DNA from: Kocuria rosea
Lineage (GTDB): Bacteria > Actinomycetota > Actinomycetes > Actinomycetales > Micrococcaceae
Reading direction: 5' to 3'
DNA length: 64,000 bases
NCBI RefSeq assembly: GCF_006094695.1
Contig: NZ_CP035103.1
Span: 2,976,001-3,040,000, forward strand
Shown here: positions 52,343 to 63,423 of the stretch, piece after piece
How the letters are laid out: every line of letters starts with the position of its first letter
Position numbering within the stretch: position 1 is the first letter of the stretch
Position numbers and translations under genes: made by a program
Notes under the pieces: generated by a model
The model's database searches: none
What the model was told of the DNA's origin: nothing
The model's input: the letters and a program-made list of their open reading frames with translations, nothing else

Positions 52343-53206
52343 CTACTCCTTGGCCTTCACGGCCGCGTCGAGGGCCTCCTGGAACGCCTCGTTGCCCAGC
52401 CGCTCTCCGTCGATGAAGACGGTCGGGGTGCCGGACACGCCGTTGGCGAGGGACTCCTGCGAGACGACGTTGACCATCGGCCGCCACGTGTCCTCCTCGA
52501 GCGCGCCCGCGATGTCGGCGCCGTGCGAGGAGGCGATCTCCACGAGCTGCTCGTCGTCCAGCCCACCGGTGCCCTGGTGGCTGAACACCTCCTCGACGAA
52601 GGCCAGGTACTGCTCGGCCGAGGACTGGTTGCCCACCTCGTAGGCGGCGGCCGCGGCCCGCGAGGAGTACTGCGTCGGCGTCGAGCGGTCGAGGAAGTTG
52701 AGGTTGCGGTACTCGAGGACGATGTCGCCGGAGGTCACGGCCTCCTCGAGCGCATCGGCGTTCTCGGCCTCGAAGTCGGCGCAGTGCACGCACTCGAAGT
52801 CCTGGAAGATCACGACCTGCACGGGCTCGCCGTCGCCCGAGGCCTCGACGCCCGGCGGGACGGCGGAGTCGTCCGGGGCCTCCGGGGCCTCGGGCACCTC
52901 GGCGAGGTCGCGCTCCTCGACCTCGGACTCGCCCGTGCGGATCCCGTCGGCCGTCAGCACCGTGCCGCCCCACTGGTTGGCGCTGGCGGGAACGGGCCCG
53001 GCCTCGGGGATCTGCTGGGCCCGGTTCTGCGCCACGACGACGCCGATCACCGCGACGATCACGAGGACCAGGGCGAGGATGCCCAGCTGCAGGATCCGGC
53101 GGGAGCGCTTGTCCTGCCGTGCGTGCTGGTCCGCGACCTGCCGAGCCCGCTCCCGGGCGGCGTCGCGGTTCCGGGGATCGGGGGTGGTGCTGCTGCTGGC
53201 TGCCAT
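52343..53206 (-). CDS. Membrane-anchored DsbA/thioredoxin-like oxidoreductase
   Basis: The 287-residue protein has a basic cytoplasmic N-terminus, one transmembrane helix (about 39-60) and an extracellular DsbA-like domain (about 125-285) with the active-site motif Cys139-Val-His-Cys142 (FQDFECVHCADF) and the cis-Pro loop SGTPTVFIDG. Such proteins introduce or isomerise disulfide bonds in exported proteins. A 60-residue acidic/Pro linker separates anchor and domain. AGAGGA lies before the ATG at 53206. The nearby secreted proteins contain cysteines (for example the LGFP-repeat protein) that could be clients, which is inference. Confidence 0.9.
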   Translation of the reverse strand: MAASSSTTPDPRNRDAARERARQVADQHARQDKRSRRILQLGILALVLVIVAVIGVVVAQNRAQQIPEAGPVPASANQWGGTVLTADGIRTGESEVEERDLAEVPEAPEAPDDSAVPPGVEASGDGEPVQVVIFQDFECVHCADFEAENADALEEAVTSGDIVLEYRNLNFLDRSTPTQYSSRAAAAAYEVGNQSSAEQYLAFVEEVFSHQGTGGLDDEQLVEIASSHGADIAGALEEDTWRPMVNVVSQESLANGVSGTPTVFIDGERLGNEAFQEALDAAVKAKE

Positions 53207-53371
53207 GGGTCCTCTTCGAAAGATCCTGGGGGGTGGACGGGGAGGTGTCGTCGCCCAGATTATCGGACCCCCTCCCGGGCCGCCGACTCAGGAGATCCCC
53301 AGGCAGAACCGTGAGCACGCTGATGAATAGACTGGGACGAGGACGACGACGACCTACCGGAAGGACATCCC

Positions 53372-54873
<1,502 letters not shown>

Positions 54874-54874
<1 letters not shown>

Positions 54875-55680
54875 TGGCCCCGCACGACGACACCCGCCCG
54901 GCGCTCGAGGACGCCCTCGCCCGCGCGGCGGAGGCCGGGACCCTGCTGGTCGCCCTCGACTTCGACGGCACCCTGGCGCCCTTCACGGACGACCCGGACG
55001 ACAGCCGCGCGCTGCCGGAGGCCCGGTCCGCGCTGGAGGAGCTCCTGACGCTGGACCGCACGTACGTGGCCGTCATCTCCGGGCGGCCGATGCGGTTCCT
55101 CCGCTCCGTGGTGGACCCGGACGGCCGGATGCTCCTCTCCGGCTCGCACGGGGCGGAGCTGCTCCTCGACGCCCTGGGGGACGCCGCCGCCGACACCGCC
55201 CTGCAGCTCTCCCCGGCCCAGCTGGAGCTGCTGGCACAGGCCACCGCGCTCGTGGAGGCACAGGTGGACCGGTACCCCGGGTCCAGGCTGGAGCTCAAGC
55301 CGACGGGGGCCGCCTTCCACACCCGCACGATGGCGGACCAGAGCCTGTGCGCCCGCGCGGAGCAGGAGATGGTCGAGCAGTTCGAGCAGCTCGAGGGGCT
55401 GAAGATCACCCCGGGCCAGCACGTGGTCGAGTCCTCCGTGCACTCCGCGACCAAGGGTGAGGGCATCACGGCGTTCATGCAGGCCACCGGCGCCGACGTC
55501 ACCCTGTTCGCCGGCGACGACGTGACGGACGAGAACGCGATGCGCGAGCTCGGCCCCGCCGATCTCGGCATCAAGGTGGGCACGGGGCAGAGCGTGGCCG
55601 CGCACCGGGTCGCGTCCCCGGAGGACCTGGCCGCGGCCCTGATCCGGCTGTCCGAACTGCGCCGGGGCGCGCTGCCGTGA
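54874..55680 (+). CDS. otsB: Trehalose-6-phosphate phosphatase
   Basis: The 268-residue HAD phosphatase has the nucleophile Asp29 and acid Asp31 in LDFDGTLAP, motif II SGR (ISGRPM), and motif IV GDDVTDENAM. LSGSHGAELLLD and STKGE-like SATKGEGITAFM are typical of OtsB. It converts the OtsA product to trehalose. Translationally coupled to otsA. A possible terminator or leader hairpin lies at 55739-55759. Confidence 0.95.
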
Positions 55681-55720
55681 CCTCGGATGACGGCGCGCCG
55701 ATGGCGGAGACGCCCCGAAG

Positions 55721-55734
55721 GTGATTAGGATCAC
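55721..55734 (+). promoter_or_regulatory. Palindromic candidate operator upstream of msiK
   Basis: GTGAT-TAGG-ATCAC, a perfect 5-bp inverted repeat with a 4-base spacer, 82 bases before the msiK start. Confidence 0.4.
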
Positions 55735-55738
55735 TGTG

Positions 55739-55759
55739 GCCCCCATCACCTGAGGGGGC
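55739..55759 (+). terminator. Hairpin between otsB and msiK
   Basis: GCCCCC, 9 bases, GGGGGC. It lies 58 bases after the otsB stop and could end that transcript or sit in the msiK leader. Confidence 0.4.
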
Positions 55760-55815
55760 AGCTCTTCTCCTTCGGATCGTCCGGCACGTGCCTGCCGGGA
55801 AAGAGGCCTCGAACC

Positions 55816-56955
<1,140 letters not shown>

Positions 56956-56981
56956 CCCCAGCGGCCGACCGACCGCACCGA

Positions 56982-57021
56982 CGCCACGGCGCCCTCCCCC
57001 GACGGGGAGGGCGCCGTGGCG
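56982..57021 (+). terminator. msiK terminator
   Basis: A perfect 18-bp inverted repeat (56982-56999 with 57004-57021) and a 4-base loop, 26 bases past the msiK stop. It may also serve the convergent small gene at 57036. Confidence 0.9.
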
Positions 57022-57035
57022 CGTCCGGGGCCGGA

Positions 57036-57239
57036 TCAGTCGTCGGCGGGGTGAGCGGCGAGCACCTGCTCGACGAGGTCCGGGTCGGCGTCCTGCACGT
57101 CCCAGGTGCCGGTGCGGTCGTGGTAGTCCCGTGCGGCCGCCGTCACGTTGTAGCGACTGGCGTCGCGCGGCGGATCGGAGTGCTCCAGCACGTGGAGAAG
57201 GTGCGTCTCGGCCTGGGCGAGCGCCTGGGGTTCATGCAT
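57036..57239 (-). CDS. Small acidic hypothetical protein
   Basis: The 67-residue protein (MHEPQALAQAETHLLHVL...) is polar, with two probable helices and no signal or membrane segment. GAGAGGAA lies 7 bases before the ATG and the strong terminator at 56982-57021 follows the stop, so it is probably a real gene. A DYHDRTGTWDVQDADPDLVEQVL segment could form a small domain, but no family is recognised. Confidence 0.65.
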   Translation of the reverse strand: MHEPQALAQAETHLLHVLEHSDPPRDASRYNVTAAARDYHDRTGTWDVQDADPDLVEQVLAAHPADD

Positions 57240-57407
57240 GGCGGGTTCCTCTCGGGACGGACCGGGTCGCTCAGGACCCGGAGTGATCAGCCAACTGACG
57301 AATTCTAGTGGATGCTGCGGGGCCGCGCACTGCCGACCCAGGGTCGGGCCGGGACCGCCGTGGTGGACGCGGCGCCCGGTGGCCCTTTCCTCGGCACCGC
57401 CGGGCGC

Positions 57408-58229
57408 TCAGCGCAGGTCCAGCTCCTCGAGCTCCTCGTAGAGCTCGGCGGTGCGGCCCACCCGTCGTCGCCCGTCCGGACCCGCGGCGGCCAGCACGCC
57501 GTCGGCGAGCACCGACACGAGGCTCATGGCCGCCGCGTAGGAGTCGAACGGGCCCACGCCGTCGAGGGGGCACTCGATCCACAGGTCCACGGCCGAGGCG
57601 TGGCGCCGGGCCGTGCTGTCGGCGACGAGCACGGTCCGCGCCCCCGTGGCCGCGCAGACCTCCACCAGGCGCTCGAACCCGCGGGGGCGCCGCCGGAAGC
57701 CCAGCAGGACGACGACGTCGCCCTCGCCCACGTCCACGAGCTCCTCGCCGAGGGTCTGGCCGGGCAGCGGGGCGAGCCGGACGCGGTCCCGCGCCTGCTG
57801 CAGCTGCTGCTTCAGGTGCAGGGCGACCGGGTAGCTGTTGCGCAGGCCCACGACCAGGACCGTTCCCGCGTCGGCGAGCGCGCGCACGGCCCGGGCCGGG
57901 CGGTCCTCCCCCGCCGGGTCCAGGACCTTGCGCAGGTTCTTGAGCTCCTGCTCCAGGTGCTGGCTCAGCTCCGGGTCCGCGTCGGGGCCGAGCGGCACGC
58001 CCTGCTGGCGCAGGGTGCGGGCCGTCTCCCGGAGGTCGGTGAAGGACTCGAAGCCCAGGTGCCGGTACAGCCGGGAGAGGGTGGCGCGGGAGACGCCGCT
58101 CATCTGCGCCAGCTCCGCCGAGCTGTACAGGGCGAGGTCGTCCAGGTGGTCCAGGATCAGGTCGGCGGCCCGCTGCTCCTGGGGCGAGAGCCCGGCGTAG
58201 TGCGCATGGATGCGCTGTTCGATCGACAC
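57408..58229 (-). CDS. MurR/RpiR-family transcriptional regulator
   Basis: The 273-residue regulator has an N-terminal RpiR helix-turn-helix (about 1-75; SIEQRIHAHYAGLSPQEQRA, SAELAQMSGVSRATLSRLYRHLG) and a SIS sugar-phosphate-binding domain (about 105-250; VLVVGLRNSYPVALHLKQQL, GDVVVLLGFRRRPRG, VADSTARRHASAVDLWIECPLDG). It likely senses a sugar phosphate or amino-sugar phosphate. The GTG at 58229 gives the family's usual start (MSIEQRI). A TAGGGT box ends 7 bases before it with no separate ribosome-binding site, so the mRNA is probably leaderless. It is divergent from DUF4032. Confidence 0.87.
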   Translation of the reverse strand: MSIEQRIHAHYAGLSPQEQRAADLILDHLDDLALYSSAELAQMSGVSRATLSRLYRHLGFESFTDLRETARTLRQQGVPLGPDADPELSQHLEQELKNLRKVLDPAGEDRPARAVRALADAGTVLVVGLRNSYPVALHLKQQLQQARDRVRLAPLPGQTLGEELVDVGEGDVVVLLGFRRRPRGFERLVEVCAATGARTVLVADSTARRHASAVDLWIECPLDGVGPFDSYAAAMSLVSVLADGVLAAAGPDGRRRVGRTAELYEELEELDLR

Positions 58230-58236
58230 CCTCCCC

Positions 58237-58242
58237 ACCCTA
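58237..58242 (-). promoter_or_regulatory. Candidate -10 element of the RpiR gene
   Basis: TAGGGT on the minus strand, 7 bases before the GTG at 58229; supports a leaderless start. Confidence 0.45.
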
Positions 58243-58301
58243 GCGACCGCCGGGATCGGGCGCGGGAGGCCCCGCGGGGACTTCCGGCCCGTGCCGGTTG
58301 C

Positions 58302-58307
58302 TAGCAT
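58302..58307 (+). promoter_or_regulatory. Candidate -10 element of the DUF4032 gene
   Basis: TAGCAT ends 8 bases before the ATG at 58316, consistent with a leaderless or nearly leaderless mRNA. Confidence 0.4.
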
Positions 58308-58315
58308 GACCAGGT

Positions 58316-59593
58316 ATGAAGGGTTCCCTGGCCCCACACTTCCCCCTCGCACCCCAGGACGGTACCGCCCCTGGCGGACGGTCCGGGAGCGTGTCCATCC
58401 AGACGGCCTTCCCGGACCCCGTGCTCCTGGAGCTGCCGTGGGACACCCCCCTCGAGCAGTGGCCGGAGGACGTCCTCGCCGCTCTCCCCCGCGGCATCTC
58501 CCGGCACGTGGTGCGCTTCGCCCACGCCGGCGAGAAGATCGTCGCCGTCAAGGAGACCGTCCCCCACTACGCCCGGCACGAGTACGCCACCCTGCGCCGG
58601 CTGCAGCGCATGGGCATCCCGTCCGTGGTACCGGACTCCGTGGTCACGGACCGGTACACGCCCGAGGGCGAGCCCCTGCCCGCCGCCCTGGTGACCGACC
58701 ACCTGAGCTTCTCCCTGCCCTACCGGGCCATCTTCTCCGCCGGCCCCAGCGCCGCCACGGTCGAGCGGCTCGTGGACGCGCTGGCCTCCCTCATCGTGCA
58801 GCTGCACCTCTCTGGCTTCTACTGGGGCGACGTCTCGCTCTCGAACACCCTGTTCCGCCGGGACGCCGGCGCGTTCGCCGCCTACCTGGTGGACGCCGAG
58901 ACCGGCGAGATCCACCCGGAGCTCACGCGCGGCCAGCGGGGGTACGACATCGAGCTGGCCCGCACCAACGTGGCCGGGGAGATCATGGACCTGCTCGCGG
59001 GCGCCGTCGAGGAGGGCCACGACATCGCGGACGTGGTGGACCCCTTCGAGGTCTCCGACCGGCTCGTGGCCACCTACGAGTTCCTGTGGCGGGAGCTGAC
59101 GGTCGAGGAGACCTTCAGCATGGACGAGCGCTGGCGCGTGGTCGAGCGGGTGCGCCGCCTCAACGAGCTCGGCTTCGACGTCGAGGAGGCGTCCATGGAC
59201 ACGGTCGACGGGCGGATCCGGCTGCGCCCGCAGGTCGTGGAGCCCGGCCACCACACCCGCCGCCTGCAGCGGCTCACCGGCCTCGGCGCCCACGAGAACC
59301 AGGCGCGCCGGCTGCTGACCGACATCGCCCAGCTCGGGCAGGACCTCTACCCCGGCCTGCCCGAGGAGCTCGTGGCCCAGCTGTGGATGCGCGAGGTGTT
59401 CTCCCCGATCATGGAGGCGGTCACCCCGCCGATGCGCCGCAAGCTCGAGCCCGCCGAGATCGTGCACGAGGTGCTCGAGCACCGGTGGTTCCTCTCCGAG
59501 CGCGCCGGCAAGGACGTGGCGACGCACACGGCGGTCGAGGACTACGTGGCCTCGGAGCTGGCCCAGCGCCCGGACGAGCGGGAGGTCTTCTGA
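58316..59593 (+). CDS. DUF4032 protein with kinase-like core
   Basis: The 425-residue protein belongs to the actinobacterial DUF4032 family. Its N-terminal half has the layout of a small-kinase/lipopolysaccharide-kinase fold: an invariant-Lys region ([22 protein letters not shown]), a catalytic-loop-like motif with Asp172 and Asn177 ([14 protein letters not shown]) and a metal-binding Asp193 (YLVDAETGE). The C-terminal part (about 285-425) is helical, [21 protein letters not shown]. It may phosphorylate a small molecule or protein, but activity is not established. No membrane segment. It is divergent from the RpiR regulator and converges with the TetR gene. Confidence 0.87.
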   Translation: MKGSLAPHFPLAPQDGTAPGGRSGSVSIQTAFPDPVLLELPWDTPLEQWPEDVLAALPRGISRHVVRFAHAGEKIVAVKETVPHYARHEYATLRRLQRMGIPSVVPDSVVTDRYTPEGEPLPAALVTDHLSFSLPYRAIFSAGPSAATVERLVDALASLIVQLHLSGFYWGDVSLSNTLFRRDAGAFAAYLVDAETGEIHPELTRGQRGYDIELARTNVAGEIMDLLAGAVEEGHDIADVVDPFEVSDRLVATYEFLWRELTVEETFSMDERWRVVERVRRLNELGFDVEEASMDTVDGRIRLRPQVVEPGHHTRRLQRLTGLGAHENQARRLLTDIAQLGQDLYPGLPEELVAQLWMREVFSPIMEAVTPPMRRKLEPAEIVHEVLEHRWFLSERAGKDVATHTAVEDYVASELAQRPDEREVF

Positions 59594-59615
59594 GCCGGGA
59601 GTCGGCCCGCACGGG

Positions 59616-60191
59616 TCAGGGCCGGTGCGTCTCGAGGACCCCGGTCAGGGTCCGGTGCACCCGCCGGGGCCAGTCGTCGCCCAGGCTCCCGTACCGGGCC
59701 ACGTGCGAGTAGGCGGAGCCCAGCACGAAGTCCAGCACGACGTCGACGTCCAGGTCCGGGCTCAGCCGTCCCGCCGCCGTCTCCGCCGCGAGGAGCTCCT
59801 TGAGCCGCTCCACGCGCGGGCGGACCAGGTGCGCGCGCAGGATCCGGGACGTCTCCGATTCCGGGTCGCTCAGCAGGGAGACCGCCACCCCGATGCCCAT
59901 GTCGTGGAGCAGGAAGTCCAGTGCCTCGGCGAGGCCCTCGTCCCAGCTCGCCGGGGCGCTCGGCCGTTGCGGCGAGTACGTGGCCACGGCGTCCTCGAGG
60001 GCCCCCTCGAGCATCTCCAGGCTGTTCGCGTAGCGGCGGTAGATCGACGTCTTGGCCACGCCGGAGGCCGCCGAGACCGCTTCGATGGTCACCCGGTGCG
60101 GTCCGCCCTCGCGCAGGAGGGCCAGTGCCGCCGCGGTGATCTTCTTGTCGGTGGTGACGGTCCGCGGATCGGTCCGGTCGTCGTCGCCCAT
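59616..60191 (-). CDS. TetR-family transcriptional regulator
   Basis: The 191-residue repressor has the TetR helix-turn-helix (about 18-62, [38 protein letters not shown]) and a TetR_C-type ligand domain. It follows the acyl reductase-HAD gene after 36 bases and is probably in its transcript. The palindrome in the divergent promoter (62605-62626) is the likely operator, so it would control both its own operon and SDR-plsC, with an acyl-CoA or similar lipid as a plausible ligand. Confidence 0.88.
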   Translation of the reverse strand: MGDDDRTDPRTVTTDKKITAAALALLREGGPHRVTIEAVSAASGVAKTSIYRRYANSLEMLEGALEDAVATYSPQRPSAPASWDEGLAEALDFLLHDMGIGVAVSLLSDPESETSRILRAHLVRPRVERLKELLAAETAAGRLSPDLDVDVVLDFVLGSAYSHVARYGSLGDDWPRRVHRTLTGVLETHRP

Positions 60192-60227
60192 CGGTGCCCT
60201 CCTGCTCGCCGTCCGCCGCCGGAGCGC

Positions 60228-62486
60228 TCAGGCGGTCTTCCAGTCCTCGATGGGCCAGTGGTTCTTCCGGGCCAGCCGGTACAGGGGCAGGTCGGGGTTG
60301 ACCGTGTACGGGTGGCCCATGAGCAGCAGCCAGCTGGCGTCCGCGTGGGAGTCCCCGTAGCCGTAGGAGCGGGAGAGGTCGTAGCCGCCCTGCTCGGCGT
60401 ACTTCTTGAGCCACTGGGCCCGCGCCTCGTCGACCAGGGGCGGAGCGGCGAGGTAGCCGGTCATCACGCCGTCGCGCTCGTCCATCCGGCCCGCCACGAC
60501 CTCGTCGAAGAGGTGCGCGATCGGCTCCACGAGCAGGTCGATGGACCCGGTGACCAGCACCGTGCGGTGCCCCGCGGCGCGGTGCTCCTCGATCCGGCTC
60601 AGGGCCCCGGGGCGCAGGAGGCGCCGCATGTCCTCGCCGAGCGGCCCGGCCACCTGCTCCCGCACGGTCCCGGCGGGCACGCCCTGGTAGCGGCGCATGA
60701 ACGCCCGGATGAACTCCCCCCGGTCCCGCTTCTCGGCCTTGAGGTAGGTCGGGGCGCTCGAGACGAGGTCGGCGACCTCCGCGGGCCACTTCGCCAGGTG
60801 CAGCGTCCGGCGGCGCAGCTGGAGGTACTGGCGGATGACCGTGGAGTCCAGGACGGTGCCCTCGAGGTCGAAGACCGCGAGCACGTCCGTGCCCTCGCTG
60901 AGACCCCGCCGGGTCGTGCCGCGCCGCTTGGACGCCGCCTGGAGCCGGCCGTAGGCCTTGGTCATCGTGGTCAGCGCCGGCAGGTGCACGTTCTTCCAGT
61001 AGTCGGCCCAGTCGATCGACCGGACGTCGAAGGTCCGGTCCTCCGGCGTGCCGGCGGGCAGCGAGTCGTTGAGCTGCCGCGTGCTGGCGTCGTCGAAGAT
61101 CATCTCGGTGCGCGTGTAGGACTGGTAGAGGTCCACGTAGGTGCGCAGGGAGCCGAGGCCGGACTGCATCCGGTGCAGGGAGGTCGACCACTCCCGGGTG
61201 CGGGAGGTCGCGGGCAGCGCGGAGGTGATCCGGCCGCCCACGGCGGAGAGCCGCTCCTTGACCGCCAGCGAGCGCTCCACGGCGTTGTTGGCCGGGAACT
61301 TCCACTCGGGCACTCGGATGGGCTTGCCGTCGGCGTCCTCGAGCGGGTGGGCGAGGAAGAAGGAGCGGACGTTCTCGTACATCTGGTGGAACGGGAGCGG
61401 GTTCGAGGCGCCCGAGCAGACCTGGTAGTACGCGGGGGCGGGGTCCGCCTGCCCGTCGGGGGTGGCCGCGCCCGACGGGGCGCGGTGCCCGCCCGTGGCC
61501 AGCGCCACGATCGCGTTGACCACGAAGTCGACGGGGATGACGTCGAGCACGGAGTCCGGCAGCCCCGGGAACTCCGGCAGGGCGCCCTTGGCGTAGGCCA
61601 TGATCAGCGGGTCGGCCACCTTGTAGCCGTCGATCCAGCCGGGGTACGGGTGGCGCAGCGCGGACTCGATGATGGACGGACGCACCACGGAGAGGCGGTG
61701 GCCGGCGCCCGCCCACTTCTGCTCGGCGACCCGCTCGCCCAGGGCCTTCGTGAAGGTGTAGATGTCGGTCCAGCCGAGGGACTGCGCCCGGGTGCGCCCG
61801 TACTCGACGAGGCGGGTGCGGACCCACTCCTCGCGCGCGGCCTCCGCGGCGCGGGCCACCGACTTGGGCCCCTCCTTGCCGTGGTCCGCGGTGGCGGCGT
61901 CGATGATGGCCTGCAGCCGCTCCGGGGTGCGGGAGGCCATCTCGGCCTCCTCGCGCGCCCGCTGGGCGGCCTCGAACTCGGCGGCCCAGTCGACCTCGTG
62001 GTCCACGGCCGCCTCGGGGCGCAGGCCCTTCGCGATCCCGCCGACGTAGCAGGTGGAGACGTGGATGACGTGCGGGTCCTGCCCGGAGGCCAGGAGCGCG
62101 TCGTAGAGACCGGTGGCGCCGCCGACGTTGGTGCTGAAGGCCTCGTGGATGGGCGGGTCGAAGGACACGGTGGAGGCCGAGTGGATCACCACGTCGAACG
62201 GCTCCGTGATGCCCGCGAGTGCCGACAGGTCCCCCTCGAGGACCGCGGTGCGCTCCGCGAAGACCCGCTTCGCCTCGTCGTCGCCCACGCTCTCCCGCCA
62301 GGTGCGGAAGGCGGGCTTGCGCAGCAGCTGCCGCAGCCGCTGCTCACCGCTGATGCTGCCCTTGGGACGGACGACGGCGGTGACGTGCACACCCTCGTGG
62401 GCGGACAGCAGCCGTTCGAGCACCGCCTGCCCGAGGAAGCCGGTGGCTCCCGTCAGCAGGACGCGCGTGGTGGGGGTCTCGGTCAA
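60228..62486 (-). CDS. Fatty acyl reductase-like protein fused to a HAD-IB hydrolase
   Basis: The 752-residue protein has an N-terminal extended SDR domain (NAD_binding_4, FAR/thioester-reductase type) with GATGFLG (13-19), [11 protein letters not shown] and the catalytic Tyr243-x3-Lys247 (YTFTK). A middle region follows (about 400-530). The C-terminal HAD-IB domain (about 535-750) has nucleophile Asp540 in FDLEGT (the acid position is Glu542, not Asp), motif II TGS ([13 protein letters not shown]) and motif [13 protein letters not shown]-type domains reduce acyl-CoA/ACP to aldehyde or alcohol. A TTG start at 62486 has GGAGGA 7 bases upstream. With SDR and PlsC across the divergent promoter, it suggests lipid or wax synthesis. 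Confidence 0.88.
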   Translation of the reverse strand: MTETPTTRVLLTGATGFLGQAVLERLLSAHEGVHVTAVVRPKGSISGEQRLRQLLRKPAFRTWRESVGDDEAKRVFAERTAVLEGDLSALAGITEPFDVVIHSASTVSFDPPIHEAFSTNVGGATGLYDALLASGQDPHVIHVSTCYVGGIAKGLRPEAAVDHEVDWAAEFEAAQRAREEAEMASRTPERLQAIIDAATADHGKEGPKSVARAAEAAREEWVRTRLVEYGRTRAQSLGWTDIYTFTKALGERVAEQKWAGAGHRLSVVRPSIIESALRHPYPGWIDGYKVADPLIMAYAKGALPEFPGLPDSVLDVIPVDFVVNAIVALATGGHRAPSGAATPDGQADPAPAYYQVCSGASNPLPFHQMYENVRSFFLAHPLEDADGKPIRVPEWKFPANNAVERSLAVKERLSAVGGRITSALPATSRTREWSTSLHRMQSGLGSLRTYVDLYQSYTRTEMIFDDASTRQLNDSLPAGTPEDRTFDVRSIDWADYWKNVHLPALTTMTKAYGRLQAASKRRGTTRRGLSEGTDVLAVFDLEGTVLDSTVIRQYLQLRRRTLHLAKWPAEVADLVSSAPTYLKAEKRDRGEFIRAFMRRYQGVPAGTVREQVAGPLGEDMRRLLRPGALSRIEEHRAAGHRTVLVTGSIDLLVEPIAHLFDEVVAGRMDERDGVMTGYLAAPPLVDEARAQWLKKYAEQGGYDLSRSYGYGDSHADASWLLLMGHPYTVNPDLPLYRLARKNHWPIEDWKTA

Positions 62487-62604
62487 CGGTGTTCCTCCGG
62501 TGGTGTGCTGGTCCGCCGCCGGTGCGGAGCGGGCGGGGGGCTGCGGGCGGGCCCTGCCCGGCGGGCGACGACGACGCCCCTCGAGCGGACCGCACCCGGC
62601 TGCG

Positions 62605-62626
62605 CTACGGCTACCGTAGTGTAGCC
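62605..62626. promoter_or_regulatory. Overlapping palindromes, likely TetR operator
   Basis: CTACGG-CTA-CCGTAG (62605-62619) and GGCTAC, 6 bases, GTAGCC (62609-62626) overlap in the promoter shared by the reductase-HAD-TetR and SDR-plsC operons. They cover the candidate -10 of the plus-strand gene. Confidence 0.65.
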
Positions 62627-62627
62627 T
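62622..62627 (+). promoter_or_regulatory. Candidate -10 element of the SDR-plsC operon
   Basis: TAGCCT ends 7 bases before the ATG at 62635, with no Shine-Dalgarno between. It overlaps the TetR-type palindrome. Confidence 0.4.
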
Positions 62628-62634
62628 AGATCTC

Positions 62635-63423
62635 ATGCTTACCGCTCTCGTGACCGGGGGGACGTCCGGCATCGGCGCCGCGTTCGCCGAAGCCCTGGCC
62701 CGCCGGGGAAATGCACTCGTCCTGGTGGCCCGCGACGCGGACCGCCTCGAGCAGACGGCCTCCAGGCTGCGCTCGGAGCACGGCGTGCCGGTCGAGGTCC
62801 TGCCCGCGGACCTCTCCGACCGCACCGACGTGGACCGCGTCGCCGCCCGGGTCGAGGACCCCGAGCGACCCGTGGACGTGCTCGTGAACAACGCTGGGTT
62901 CTCCGTGAAGACCAGCTTCGCCGATCCGGACACCGGCGCCCACGACCGCGCGTTCGAGGTCATGTGCCGGGCCGTCCTGGTGCTCTCCTCGGCCGCGGCA
63001 CGGGCGATGACGGCGCGCGGCTCCGGCTGGATCATCAACGTCTCCTCCACCGCGGGCCTGGTCACGATGGGCTCGTACTCGGCGATCAAGGCGTACACGA
63101 CCGCGTTCACCGAGGCCCTCGCCGTGGAGCTCCACGGGACGGGCGTCCACGTCACCGCCCTGCTGCCCGGCTGGGTGCGCACCGAGTTCCACGAGCGCGC
63201 CGGCATCAGCGGCTCCTCGATCCCCTCCTTCATGTGGCTCAGCCCCGAGCGCGTGGTCGAGGAGGCTCTCGACGACGTCGCGCGCGGCAAGGTGCTCTCG
63301 ATGCCCACCAAGCGCTACCGGCTCCTCGGGTTCGCCCTGCGGCACCTGCCGCGCGCCGCGGTGCGCCGGATCTCGGGGCTCGTCGCCTCGGCCCGCCAGA
63401 AGGAACGGGCGGCCGGCTCGTGA
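62635..63423 (+). CDS. Short-chain dehydrogenase/reductase of the lipid cluster
   Basis: The 262-residue enzyme has TGGTSGIG (7-14), NNAG (about 89-92), catalytic Ser in INVSSTAG, and Tyr-x3-Lys in YSAIKAY. The C-terminal FALRHLPRAAVRRISGLVA is hydrophobic/basic and may bind membrane. Probably a ketone/aldehyde or acyl reductase working with the divergently encoded acyl reductase. The plsC start overlaps its stop by 4 bases (GTGA). Under probable TetR control. Confidence 0.88.
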   Translation: MLTALVTGGTSGIGAAFAEALARRGNALVLVARDADRLEQTASRLRSEHGVPVEVLPADLSDRTDVDRVAARVEDPERPVDVLVNNAGFSVKTSFADPDTGAHDRAFEVMCRAVLVLSSAAARAMTARGSGWIINVSSTAGLVTMGSYSAIKAYTTAFTEALAVELHGTGVHVTALLPGWVRTEFHERAGISGSSIPSFMWLSPERVVEEALDDVARGKVLSMPTKRYRLLGFALRHLPRAAVRRISGLVASARQKERAAGS

